Assembly (NCBI GenBank): GCA_041672395.1
Contig: JBAYZS010000001.1
Span: 26,477-90,476 of the forward strand
Length of the DNA stretch: 64,000 nt
Source: UBA5287 sp041672395
Lineage (GTDB): Bacteria; Bacteroidota; Bacteroidia; Bacteroidales; Dysgonomonadaceae
Direction: 5' to 3'
Position 1 is the first letter of the stretch. The number at the start of each line of letters is the position of its first letter. A program made the translations under genes and the position numbers. The notes under the pieces were generated by a model. That model was given only the letters and a program-made list of their open reading frames with translations, had not been told where the DNA came from and did not search any database. This document shows positions 1 to 8,317 of this stretch, piece after piece.

Positions 1-167
1 ATGACAGCGTTTATGTTACGGGCGACAAATTATTAAACACGTTTGATTATCTGGAGGTTGCTGAGTTTTCGGCTAATTCTCTGGTTATGGCAACGTCTAT
101 TGGTAAACTGAGTCCGATAAGCGATAAGGAAATTGAAGATTTAAGAATTGCTTTTAATGTAAAATAA
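1..167 (+). CDS. C-terminal fragment, probable class II aldolase/adducin family enzyme
   Basis: The window opens inside this gene. The open frame runs from base 3 to the TAA at 165-167, so 54 codons remain and the start and catalytic core are missing. The tail contains NTFDYLEVAEFSA, then GKLSPISDKEIEDL, and ends AFNVK. A terminal helix of the form 'aFdrLEvaE' followed by a short tail is what I recall from L-fuculose-phosphate aldolase-type class II aldolases. Without the metal-binding histidines this stays a family-level guess. The next gene starts 115 bp downstream behind its own promoter-like box, so this is probably a separate transcription unit. Confidence 0.45.
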   Translation, partial: DSVYVTGDKLLNTFDYLEVAEFSANSLVMATSIGKLSPISDKEIEDLRIAFNVK

Positions 168-251
168 GATCTTTATTTTAATGTATCGAATCCGTAGAAA
201 ATCATATGATTTATTGCTCATGGACTTGATACTAAAATATGATGTTTTTAT

Positions 252-259
252 TAATTTTG
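252..259 (+). promoter_or_regulatory. Bacteroidota -7 box for the 2-oxoacid dehydrogenase cluster
   Basis: TAATTTTG fits the Bacteroidota -7 consensus TAnnTTTG and lies 22 bp before the E2 start codon. I see no convincing -33 TTTG at the expected 19-21 bp spacing, so this rests on the -7 box and its position. Confidence 0.45.
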
Positions 260-281
260 TAAATTATCAAATATTGTACAA

Positions 282-1625
282 ATGATTTATTTAGTAATCA
301 TGCCCAAGCAGGGCCAATCCGTAGAAAGTTGCATTATCACAGAAATAAAAAAGAAGAAGGGTGATTTTGTTAAGAAAGGTGACATTCTTTTTTCATATGA
401 AACAGACAAAGCTTCTTTCGATGAAGAGGCTCCTAATGAAGGTACAGTCTTAGAAGTTTTCTACGGAGAAGGTGACGAAGTTCCAGTGTTGGAGAAGATG
501 ATGGTGATTGGGGATGAAGGTGAGGACTATTCTACATTAATTGCAAATAGCATCTCAACGGAATCAATCCCTAAACCAGAATTTGAGCAACCTGATAATT
601 CTATTTCTTTATCAACTACAGAAACACAAGATGTATTGACACAGGATGTTGAGCCAAATATGTCATTGTTTATTTCTCCTCGTGCAAGTAAATTAGCAGA
701 AAAGGAGGTCGTAAATGTAGATAATGTTATTGGTACAGGTCCTAATGGCCGGATAATTGAAAGAGATATTCAAAATTATATAAATAATCAAGGGAAAGTT
801 ACACCTCTTGCAAAAAAGATGGTGGTACAAGAAAAATTACAACCTTCAGGTAGGGGCTCAGGTTTAAACGGGAATATTCGCTCAACTGATCTTTCTCCTC
901 TTGCAAAAAAAGAGTACAGCGTCGATTATGAGGACAAGAAAATATCTAATATGCGAAAGATTATTGCACGAGCGATGCATTCATCTCTTCAAAACTCGGC
1001 TCAACTAACACATCATCTTGGTGCTGATGCACGACGTATATTGGAACTTCGCGGACAAGTAAAAAAAGCTTTGGAAAAAGGAACTCTCACAACAAATATC
1101 ACGTTGAATGATATGGTTTGTTTTGCGGTTATCAAAGCACTTAAAAAATATCCAAATGTAAATACTCATTTTTTGGGAGAGACAAAACGCTATTTTAATA
1201 AAGTACATCTAGCACTAGCCGTAGATACGGATCGTGGACTTATGGTTCCTGTGGTTCGAAATGCAGATGATCTTTCAATCGTTGACTTATCTGATAAGTT
1301 TAAGGAGATTGCTGAAGCATGTCGAAAAGGAAATATTGATCCTGATATTTTGTCGTCTGAAGCTGGCACTTTTACAGTATCGAATTTAGGTAATTATGGT
1401 GTTGAAATGTTTACACCGGTAATTAATTTGCCTCAATCTGCAATTCTGGGTGTAAACACAATTGTTCCACGTCCAAAAGATTTAGGGAATGGTGTTTATG
1501 CATTTGTCCCATTTATTGGGTTAAGTTTGACATACGACCATCGTTCGCTAGATGGTGGCGAAGCAACTCGTTTTTTGAAGCAGATTGCCAACGAAATTGA
1601 GAATTTAGAAATAAAGTTTTTCTAA
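282..1625 (+). CDS. Dihydrolipoamide acyltransferase (E2) of a 2-oxoacid dehydrogenase complex
   Basis: E2 core enzyme: it accepts the acyl group from E1 on a swinging lipoyl arm and passes it to CoA. Residues 1-80 are a lipoyl domain with lipoyl lysine K43 in ETDKA. A peripheral-subunit-binding domain follows at about 130-165 (ISPRASKLAEK, GTGPNGRI). The catalytic acyltransferase domain fills the rest and carries the active-site motif DHRSLDGG near the C-terminus. At 447 aa it is normal for a single-lipoyl-domain E2. The start is supported by the short lead before MPKQGQ, which matches the family N-terminus. It is first in an E2-E3-E1 cluster with a 30-bp gap to E3. The acyl substrate (pyruvate, branched-chain or acetoin type) cannot be told from motifs. 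Confidence 0.93.
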   Translation: MIYLVIMPKQGQSVESCIITEIKKKKGDFVKKGDILFSYETDKASFDEEAPNEGTVLEVFYGEGDEVPVLEKMMVIGDEGEDYSTLIANSISTESIPKPEFEQPDNSISLSTTETQDVLTQDVEPNMSLFISPRASKLAEKEVVNVDNVIGTGPNGRIIERDIQNYINNQGKVTPLAKKMVVQEKLQPSGRGSGLNGNIRSTDLSPLAKKEYSVDYEDKKISNMRKIIARAMHSSLQNSAQLTHHLGADARRILELRGQVKKALEKGTLTTNITLNDMVCFAVIKALKKYPNVNTHFLGETKRYFNKVHLALAVDTDRGLMVPVVRNADDLSIVDLSDKFKEIAEACRKGNIDPDILSSEAGTFTVSNLGNYGVEMFTPVINLPQSAILGVNTIVPRPKDLGNGVYAFVPFIGLSLTYDHRSLDGGEATRFLKQIANEIENLEIKFF

Positions 1626-1655
1626 TGAATATAAACTTATAGTAAAAAAAAAGAT

Positions 1656-3011
1656 ATGTTTGATTTAATCATTATAGGAGGAGGTCCGGCGGGATATGTA
1701 GCTGCAGAAAGAGCTGGTAGCAAAGGGCTTTCGGTAGCGTTGTTTGAGAAAAAAGCCATGGGTGGAGTATGTTTGAATGAAGGATGTATTCCTACTAAAA
1801 CATTATTATACAGTGCAAAAACTTATGAAAATGCAATTCATGGAGACAAGTATGGCATTACTTGCGAGAATGTTACATTTGATTTCAAGAAAATTATGTC
1901 GCGAAAGAAGAAAATCGTTCGCAAACTGGTTCTTGGAGTTGAGTCATCAATGAAAGCTAATAATGTTACGGTTGTTTCTGCTGAAGCAATGATAAAAGGA
2001 CGCAATAAGGATGGCTTTGAAGTTGAATGTAACGGAGAAAAATTTTTGAGCAAGAATTTGCTTATTTGTACGGGTTCAGAAGCGTCTGTTCCACCGATTC
2101 CCGGATTAAAAGAAGCAGGTGAGTTGATTTTAACTAATCGAGAAATACTGGAATTAGAAAACATTCCGGAATCACTTGTTATAATAGGTGGAGGTGTTAT
2201 CGGAATGGAGTTTGCGAGTTTTTACAATAGCTTTGGGACAAAAGTGACTGTTGTGGAAATGTTACCTGAAATTTTAGGTGGTTTGGATTACGAGATCAGT
2301 GCAATGTTGCGTGATATTTATGCCAAGAAAGGGGTCCAATTTAATCTCAATGCAAAAGTAATTCAGGTTGACGAAAATAAGGTTGTGTATGAAAAAGATG
2401 GTGTTACTCAGAGTGTTGAAGGAGAAAAAATTCTGTTAAGTGTTGGAAGAAGAGCAAATATTAAAGGTTTTGGTCTTGAAAACCTGAATGTTGAGACAAC
2501 ACGGTCAGGTATAAAAGTAGATGAAAAAATGAAAACAAATATTCCTGGTGTGTATGCAGCGGGAGATGTTACTGGATTTTCATTATTAGCGCATACTGCT
2601 TCACGCGAAGGTGAAGTTGTGATAAATAATCTTACTGGAGGTAACGATATTATGCGTTATAATGGCATCCCCGGAGTTGTTTATACAAATCCTGAAGTTG
2701 CGGGTGTCGGTGAAACAGAAGAGAGTGCAAAATCTAAAGGAATATTGTATAAGGTAGCCAAATTACCTATGTCATATGCAGGTAGATTTGTTGCAGAAAA
2801 TGAGGGTGGAAACGGGCTTTGTAAAATTCTAATTGGTGAAAAATACGGAGAGATAATTGGAGTACACATGCTTGGGACACCTTGTAGTGAGATTATATTC
2901 GGAGCGGGAATGGCAATCGAACAAGAAATGACTATCGACGAACTGAAAGAAGTGATATTTCCTCATCCAACGGTAAGTGAAATAATCAAAGAAACCATTT
3001 TTAAGTTTTAA
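1656..3011 (+). CDS. lpdA: Dihydrolipoyl dehydrogenase (E3)
   Basis: FAD-dependent enzyme that reoxidises the dihydrolipoyl arm of E2 and reduces NAD+. The N-terminal FAD motif GGGPAG is at residues 8-13, the redox-active disulfide is C39/C44 (CLNEGC), and the NAD-binding motif GGGVIGMEF is near residue 178. AAGDVTG, the second FAD contact, is near 307. The C-terminal dimerisation domain carries the catalytic HPTVSE. Length (451 aa) is typical. It sits between E2 and E1 on the same strand, so it is very likely the dedicated E3 of this complex. All catalytic residues are present. Confidence 0.95.
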   Translation: MFDLIIIGGGPAGYVAAERAGSKGLSVALFEKKAMGGVCLNEGCIPTKTLLYSAKTYENAIHGDKYGITCENVTFDFKKIMSRKKKIVRKLVLGVESSMKANNVTVVSAEAMIKGRNKDGFEVECNGEKFLSKNLLICTGSEASVPPIPGLKEAGELILTNREILELENIPESLVIIGGGVIGMEFASFYNSFGTKVTVVEMLPEILGGLDYEISAMLRDIYAKKGVQFNLNAKVIQVDENKVVYEKDGVTQSVEGEKILLSVGRRANIKGFGLENLNVETTRSGIKVDEKMKTNIPGVYAAGDVTGFSLLAHTASREGEVVINNLTGGNDIMRYNGIPGVVYTNPEVAGVGETEESAKSKGILYKVAKLPMSYAGRFVAENEGGNGLCKILIGEKYGEIIGVHMLGTPCSEIIFGAGMAIEQEMTIDELKEVIFPHPTVSEIIKETIFKF

Positions 3012-3053
3012 TTGGAACATATAAATAAATAACATAATCAAAAATTATATACT

Positions 3054-5513
3054 ATGCCAAAAGTTCAAATCATTGATCCGACAGAAGTTCGTAAACCTGG
3101 ATTCATTGAATTTCAGTCGATACCTGTGAATCAATATCAGAAGACAGTAAAAGAAGAAAGAAACAATTTTTCAGATGATGAATTAAAAACTATTTATCAC
3201 GATATGGTATTGATCAGGGAGTTTGAAACCATGATCAATCAAATTAAAATAAAAGGGGAATATAATGGAACTCCTTATAATCATCCAGGTCCTGCTCACC
3301 TTTCTATAGGACAAGAATCAGCGGCAGTTGGAATGGCGTGGACTCTTGACGTAAATGACTTTATTTTCGGAAGTCATCGCTCTCATGGAGAAATACTTGC
3401 AAAAGGTATGTCTGCAATCCACAAATTGGATGATAAAACATTAATGGAAATTATGAATACTTTTTTTGATGGTGCTGTTCTGAAGATTGTTGAAAAAGAT
3501 TTTCATGGTACCACAAAAGAACTTGCTCGTCGTTTTCTGATTTATGGAACTCTGGCCGAGATATTTGCACGTCAGACGGGATTCAATAAAGGTTTAGGTG
3601 GATCGATGCATGCTTTTTTTACCCCTTTCGGAGTTTATCCCAATAACGCAATAGTGGGTGGATCAGGAGATATTGCTGTTGGTGCGGCTTTATATAAAAA
3701 GGTAAATCGCAAGCCGGGATTAGTGGTGGCTAATATTGGCGATGCGTCTATGGCATGCGGACCTGTTTGGGAAGGAATAACTTTTGCTGCTATGGATCAG
3801 TTCAAACAATTATGGGAAGGTGAAATGAAAGGTGGTTTACCTATCATCTTTAATATTATGAATAACCAATACGGGATGGGAGGTCAAACAGACGGAGAGA
3901 CAATGGGTTACGATATTGCAGCTAGAATTGGAGCGGGAGTGAATCCTGAGCAAATGCATGCTGAAAGAGTTGATGGCTACAATCCACTTTCTGTAATTGA
4001 CGCTTATAAGCGTAAACGAAAAGTACTTGAAGAAAAAAATGGTCCCGTATTGCTGGATGTACTTACGTATCGTTACAGCGGGCATTCACCTTCGGATGCT
4101 TCGTCATACCGGACAAAAGAAGAGGTGGAAGCGTGGGAAAAACAAGATTGTATTGTTTCTTATGGCAATCAGTTAATAGATGCCGGAGTCGCAGTTCAGG
4201 ATGATCTTGATGCGGTTTGGATGGATATTAAAGATTTGATTTACAGCATGTTCGTAAAGGCTATTGATGATGAGATCTCCCCACGTATGAATAACTGTGA
4301 GGTAATTGGAGACATGATGTTTTCAAATGGAACAGTGGATTCTTTTTCGGATGCAATACCTGAAGTATTACATCCGATGGAAGAGAATACTCGAGTAAAA
4401 AAGATTGCATCGAAAGAACGTTTTGCGTTTGACAGCGAAGGAAAACCTTTTAGTAAGATGAAGCAATTTCAGTTGAGGGATGCATTATTTGAAGCTATTA
4501 TAGATAGATTTTATAAGGATGCTTCTCTGATAGCTTATGGGGAAGAAAACCGTGATTGGGGAGGAGCTTTTGCTGTTTATTCCGGTCTTACGGAAGCGTT
4601 ACCATATAATCGACTGTTTAATTCTCCCATTTCAGAAGGTTCAATAGTGGGTACAGCGATTGGTTATGCAATGTGTGGCGGCAGAGTTATCCCTGAAATT
4701 ATGTATTGCGATTTTTTGGGAAGATGTGGTGATGAGGTTTTTAATCAATTACCAAAATGGCAAGCAATGAGTGGAAATGTCTTGAAGATGCCGATTGTAC
4801 TTAGGGTATCGGTCGGCTCAAAATACGGTGCTCAACATTCTCAGGATTGGTCGTCATTGGTAGCGCACATTCCGGGTATTAAGGTTTGTTTTCCCGCAAC
4901 TCCATTTGATGCTAAAGGTTTGATGAATGCAGCTTTACAAGGTACAGATCCGGTTGTATTCTTTGAAAGTCAGCGTGTTTACGATATTGGTGAACAGTTT
5001 CACAAGGGTGGGGTACCAAAAGAATATTACGAAATATCCTTTGGTGAGCCAGACATAAAGAAGGAAGGAAATGATATTACTATCCTGACAATAGGACACA
5101 CGCTTTATCCTGCTCTGAAAGCAGCTGCCGAATTAGAAGAGAAATACGGAATGAGTGCAGAAGTGATTGATGCACGCAGTCTTGTACCCTTTAATTACGA
5201 AAAAGTGATTGAGTCCGTAAAAAAGACTGGAAGAATCATACTTGCCAGTGATGCCACCACGCGTGGTTCTTTTTTAAATGACCTGGCATCAAACATTGGA
5301 TCACTTTGTTTCGATTATTTGGATGCACCGGTTTGTGTGCTTGGTTCGCGTAATTGGATTACTCCTGCTCACGAACTGGAAGATTCTTTTTTTCCTCAAC
5401 CTGGTTGGTTTATTGATATGATTCACGAACGCATTCAGCCTTTGAAAAATTATGTTCCAGGGGAGAATTTTACAGATGGAGAGATAATTAGACGTGCAAA
5501 AAAAGGCATTTAA
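3054..5513 (+). CDS. Thiamine-dependent 2-oxoacid dehydrogenase E1, alpha and beta subunits fused
   Basis: E1 decarboxylates a 2-oxo acid on thiamine diphosphate and acylates the E2 lipoyl arm. Alpha and beta subunits are one 819-residue chain. Residues about 50-420 are the alpha part, with the TPP/Mg motif beginning GDASMACGP and closing with NNQYG. Residues about 465-810 are the transketolase-like beta part (AYGEENRDWGGAF, SEGSIVGTAIGYA) and the C-terminal domain (EVIDARSLVPF). The TPP motif reads GDA, not GDG. Alpha-beta fusions of this kind occur in Bacteroidota, where they are usually labelled 2-oxoisovalerate or generic dehydrogenase E1. The neighbours E2 and E3 complete the complex. 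Substrate is unresolved. Confidence 0.9.
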   Translation: MPKVQIIDPTEVRKPGFIEFQSIPVNQYQKTVKEERNNFSDDELKTIYHDMVLIREFETMINQIKIKGEYNGTPYNHPGPAHLSIGQESAAVGMAWTLDVNDFIFGSHRSHGEILAKGMSAIHKLDDKTLMEIMNTFFDGAVLKIVEKDFHGTTKELARRFLIYGTLAEIFARQTGFNKGLGGSMHAFFTPFGVYPNNAIVGGSGDIAVGAALYKKVNRKPGLVVANIGDASMACGPVWEGITFAAMDQFKQLWEGEMKGGLPIIFNIMNNQYGMGGQTDGETMGYDIAARIGAGVNPEQMHAERVDGYNPLSVIDAYKRKRKVLEEKNGPVLLDVLTYRYSGHSPSDASSYRTKEEVEAWEKQDCIVSYGNQLIDAGVAVQDDLDAVWMDIKDLIYSMFVKAIDDEISPRMNNCEVIGDMMFSNGTVDSFSDAIPEVLHPMEENTRVKKIASKERFAFDSEGKPFSKMKQFQLRDALFEAIIDRFYKDASLIAYGEENRDWGGAFAVYSGLTEALPYNRLFNSPISEGSIVGTAIGYAMCGGRVIPEIMYCDFLGRCGDEVFNQLPKWQAMSGNVLKMPIVLRVSVGSKYGAQHSQDWSSLVAHIPGIKVCFPATPFDAKGLMNAALQGTDPVVFFESQRVYDIGEQFHKGGVPKEYYEISFGEPDIKKEGNDITILTIGHTLYPALKAAAELEEKYGMSAEVIDARSLVPFNYEKVIESVKKTGRIILASDATTRGSFLNDLASNIGSLCFDYLDAPVCVLGSRNWITPAHELEDSFFPQPGWFIDMIHERIQPLKNYVPGENFTDGEIIRRAKKGI

Positions 5514-5530
5514 TAATTAACAAAAAGAAT

Positions 5531-6196
5531 ATGATATATTTAGCAGATACTGCTAATCTGAGTGAAATAAAAGATTTGTTCTCCTACTTTCCCCTTGAGG
5601 GCGTAACAACAAATCCAACAATTCTATCTCATACGGGCAAATGCTTGTCGCAGGTAGTACCCGAAATCCAGCAATGTATTGGCGATAAGATGTTGCACAT
5701 ACAAATGATTAGTGAAAAGGCTGAAGACATATTCCTTGAAGCAAAAAGATACAGAGATTATTTTCAGTTGGGAGATAATTATTATGTAAAAATACCCGTA
5801 ACAAAAGAAGGTTTCAGAGCAATCAGGATGGTAAAGGAAGCTGGTATGAAAGTGACCGCTACGGCTATATTTACTCAACAACAAGCTCTAATTGCAGCTA
5901 TGGCAGGAGCCGATTTTGTTGCACCATATGTAAACAGGTTAGACAATATCTCGTCTCATGGTATTGATGTTGTGGCAGATATTGTAAAAACATTCAAGTT
6001 GTTCAACTCTTCTTGTAAAGTTTTGGGCGCTAGCTTTAAAAATGTTGACCAAATATATCGTGTAAGTATGGTTGGATGTCATGCTGTTACGGTTACATAT
6101 GAAGTATTAGAAGCTTTGATGAGGCATCCAATGACAGACAGAGGTGTGTTGGATTTTGAAAAAGATGGGGCACATCTGTACGATGTTGATTTTTAA
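5531..6196 (+). CDS. fsa: Transaldolase-like fructose-6-phosphate aldolase
   Basis: Small class I aldolase of the TalC/FSA branch, which reversibly splits fructose 6-phosphate into dihydroxyacetone and glyceraldehyde 3-phosphate or acts as a short transaldolase. MIYLADTANL at the N-terminus and EGVTTNPT at 23-30 are family hallmarks. The Schiff-base lysine is K87 in YVKIPVT. Length 221 aa fits the short subfamily and not the 320-aa classical transaldolase. It begins 17 bp after the E1 stop and is probably cotranscribed with the dehydrogenase cluster. Whether it works as aldolase or transaldolase cannot be read from the sequence. Confidence 0.88.
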   Translation: MIYLADTANLSEIKDLFSYFPLEGVTTNPTILSHTGKCLSQVVPEIQQCIGDKMLHIQMISEKAEDIFLEAKRYRDYFQLGDNYYVKIPVTKEGFRAIRMVKEAGMKVTATAIFTQQQALIAAMAGADFVAPYVNRLDNISSHGIDVVADIVKTFKLFNSSCKVLGASFKNVDQIYRVSMVGCHAVTVTYEVLEALMRHPMTDRGVLDFEKDGAHLYDVDF

Positions 6197-6291
6197 CTCA
6201 ATAGGTAGGATTCATTGACCAACCTAATAACTGGCTCATTTATATGATATTGAATTATTAGTAGTTATCTTTCTTAATTTAAAAGATTGTT

Positions 6292-7044
6292 TTGATTGCA
6301 ATAGTTTCATCTTCAGACAATTCTTCATTTAATCTTTCGGTTGAAGAATATCTTTTTTCTGAATATAATGAAGAAGTATTGTATCTATATGTAAATACTT
6401 CTTCAGTCATCGTTGGCTCTAATCAGGAAGTCAAACAAGAAGTAAATGTCGATTATTGTGAAAAGAATGATATTCAAATAATTCGCAGAATGTCGGGCGG
6501 GGGAGCTGTTTATCATGATAAGGGTAATTTGAATTATTCATTCATCTGGAATAAAGGAAGAGGAGGATCACCATTGAATGCCGATTTTCTTCTTCCTGTA
6601 ATTAAAGTATTGAATACTTTACAGGTTCCAGTAGAATTAGGAAAGAGAAAAGATTTGTGGTTGAAGAGTGGTCACAAAATATCAGGAACAGCTTCTCATA
6701 TATCGCGGAACAGGGAGCTGCATCATGGTACACTTTTGTACAACACTGATTTATGGAAACTTCAACAGTCTTTGGAAACTGGCGTTTCTATAGAAAATAA
6801 TGAAGTGATAAAAAAGAAAAGGACGGCATCTATTAAAAGTCCAGTTACTAACATTCGTACGTTTCTGCTCGAAAACGAGATTCTAGCACCCAATACAGAT
6901 TGTTTTTTTCAATTGTTTATTGAGAGGTTGATGAACTACTTCCATATAGACAAGTTGTCTCAACTTTCAGAACACGATATGGAACAAATTGATAAATTGA
7001 GAAAACGTAAATACAATCAGCCAGTGTGGAACTATAAACTTTGA
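6292..7044 (+). CDS. lplA: Lipoate-protein ligase A family protein
   Basis: Attaches lipoate, through lipoyl-AMP, to the lipoyl lysine of E2 proteins. The lipoate/adenylate pocket motif RRMSGGGAVYHD is at residues 65-76 and the catalytic lysine is K129 in HKISGTASH. At 250 aa it lacks most of the C-terminal accessory domain of the 330-aa E. coli LplA; shorter versions occur in other bacteria. The start is TTG: the residues right after it (IAIVSSSDNSSFNLSVEEY) match the family N-terminus and I see no better ATG. It follows the lipoate-using E2-E3-E1 set on the same strand, so the E2 at 282-1625 is the obvious substrate. An intergenic gap of 95 bp leaves room for its own promoter. Confidence 0.85.
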   Translation: MIAIVSSSDNSSFNLSVEEYLFSEYNEEVLYLYVNTSSVIVGSNQEVKQEVNVDYCEKNDIQIIRRMSGGGAVYHDKGNLNYSFIWNKGRGGSPLNADFLLPVIKVLNTLQVPVELGKRKDLWLKSGHKISGTASHISRNRELHHGTLLYNTDLWKLQQSLETGVSIENNEVIKKKRTASIKSPVTNIRTFLLENEILAPNTDCFFQLFIERLMNYFHIDKLSQLSEHDMEQIDKLRKRKYNQPVWNYKL

Positions 7045-7052
7045 ATAATAAG

Positions 7053-8108
7053 TTAGCGACAAGCTTTAGAAGTTTGTGCTGAACGCATTGGATTAAGTAT
7101 GCTGCTTGTCTTTTTATAATAAGCATCAGCATATTGTTGCATTCCCAAGTCTGAGGCATGAATACCATCTGTATGACTATCTATGCTCAATCCTAATTCT
7201 TCAAATGTCATATAATAAAGATTCTCTACCTTATCTTTCATTATTTGATAAACAGCGTTCAATTGTTCATTGGGCTTTACATAACGTTCTTTCTCATTAT
7301 CAGATGCATTATAACCCATATATCCGTCATGTTTTACTAAAAGAATTGGAGCATTGCTTTTATTCCTTAAAATTCGGATACCTGCTTCCACGCTTTCTTT
7401 AATTAGTTCAGTTCTATCATTGGTCATATTAAGCATGCAGTCAATCACATACATACTTACATCTAACTCTGATAATAATTCAAACATCTCTTTCTCTAAG
7501 CGACCATTACCTGAGAATCCCAGGTTAATTACAGGTTTGTCAATATTCCGTTGCAAAATATTTGTCCAAGACATTCCAGGCCTTGAAGCACAAACTCCCT
7601 GAGCAATAGACGTACCATAAATGACAATGGGTTTTTCATTTGACGGACAAATAAATTCAACGCTATATCCACTTGGTACACCTATTTGCAACTGACTTAC
7701 CTCGTTATGTAAAGGAAGATAAAGAGTGAATTCATTTCTTTTTTCTTTTTGATTCTTAAATGTCAGGTTATCATATTAGTAACTTATTGTATCAGAAAAA
7801 TCGAATCTCCCCTTGCAATAATATTGGCTACCATCAGCATTCTTCATATAAAGGTCAACTCCACTGACACCTGTAGAAGGCATATGTGGCATTGATAAAT
7901 TCCATAAGGGTTTACGCACAATTACATTAGCTCGATCCGGAAGACGATGATATATCTTACCAATTTCTTTATTCCAACCTCTTCCTTGTATGGGGAATAA
8001 CGAATTATCTACCGGATTATACTATTTTGTTTGTGCCGATACGTTTAAGCATGGTAACAAACTCAATGTAAATATTAGAGAAACCAGTAATGCATTTTTA
8101 TATATCAT
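7053..8108 (-). pseudogene. SGNH/GDSL hydrolase pseudogene with two in-frame stops
   Basis: On the minus strand one frame runs from ATG at 8106-8108 to the stop at 7053, broken only by TAG at codon 29 (8022-8024) and TAA at codon 111 (7776-7778). The first 26 codons give a good signal peptide ending NVSAQ. Codons 30-110 read as the N-terminal accessory domain of Bacteroidota SGNH hydrolases (YNPVDNS, RLPDRA, MPHMPSTGVSGVDLY). The catalytic domain is intact: block I YGTSIAQG, then GFSGNG, and DGIHASDLG with the catalytic Asp-His. From memory of the family, about 20-25 residues are missing in frame between WNLS and MPHM. A truncated catalytic domain could be made from an internal ATG near 7691, but it would lack a signal peptide. 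The frame itself has not shifted, so decay is recent. Confidence 0.8.
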
Positions 8109-8276
8109 CTTAATTTTTTATTCAGTTGTTTGAATACTTTGAATGAATTCAATGATTTGTTTTAGATTGCAAATCTAGTTAATTCACATTATGATACAAA
8201 ATCAAATTATTTCTTATGTCAATGCATGCAAACAGAGATTCTTATCGAATAAAATGAGTATTGTTTAAAAATAGAC

Positions 8277-8284
8277 TATTTTTG
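8277..8284 (+). promoter_or_regulatory. -7 box for the secreted beta-propeller gene
   Basis: TATTTTTG matches TAnnTTTG, 33 bp before the ATG at 8318. The -33 region at the right spacing (aatg near 8253) is a poor match. Confidence 0.4.
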
Positions 8285-8317
8285 CAGATGCTTTAATCTG
8301 CTAATTATCTATTAATT

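Noticed and set aside
7053..8108. Stop-codon read-through or recoding in the SGNH gene
   Set aside because: The two interruptions are different codons (TAG and TAA), no recoding signal is visible, and no other gene in the window carries internal stops. Pseudogenisation is simpler.
8041..8108. Separate short secreted peptide gene (28 codons) before the SGNH domain
   Set aside because: The signal peptide is in the same frame as the hydrolase and the sequence after each stop continues the family pattern, so it is the 5' end of the pseudogene.
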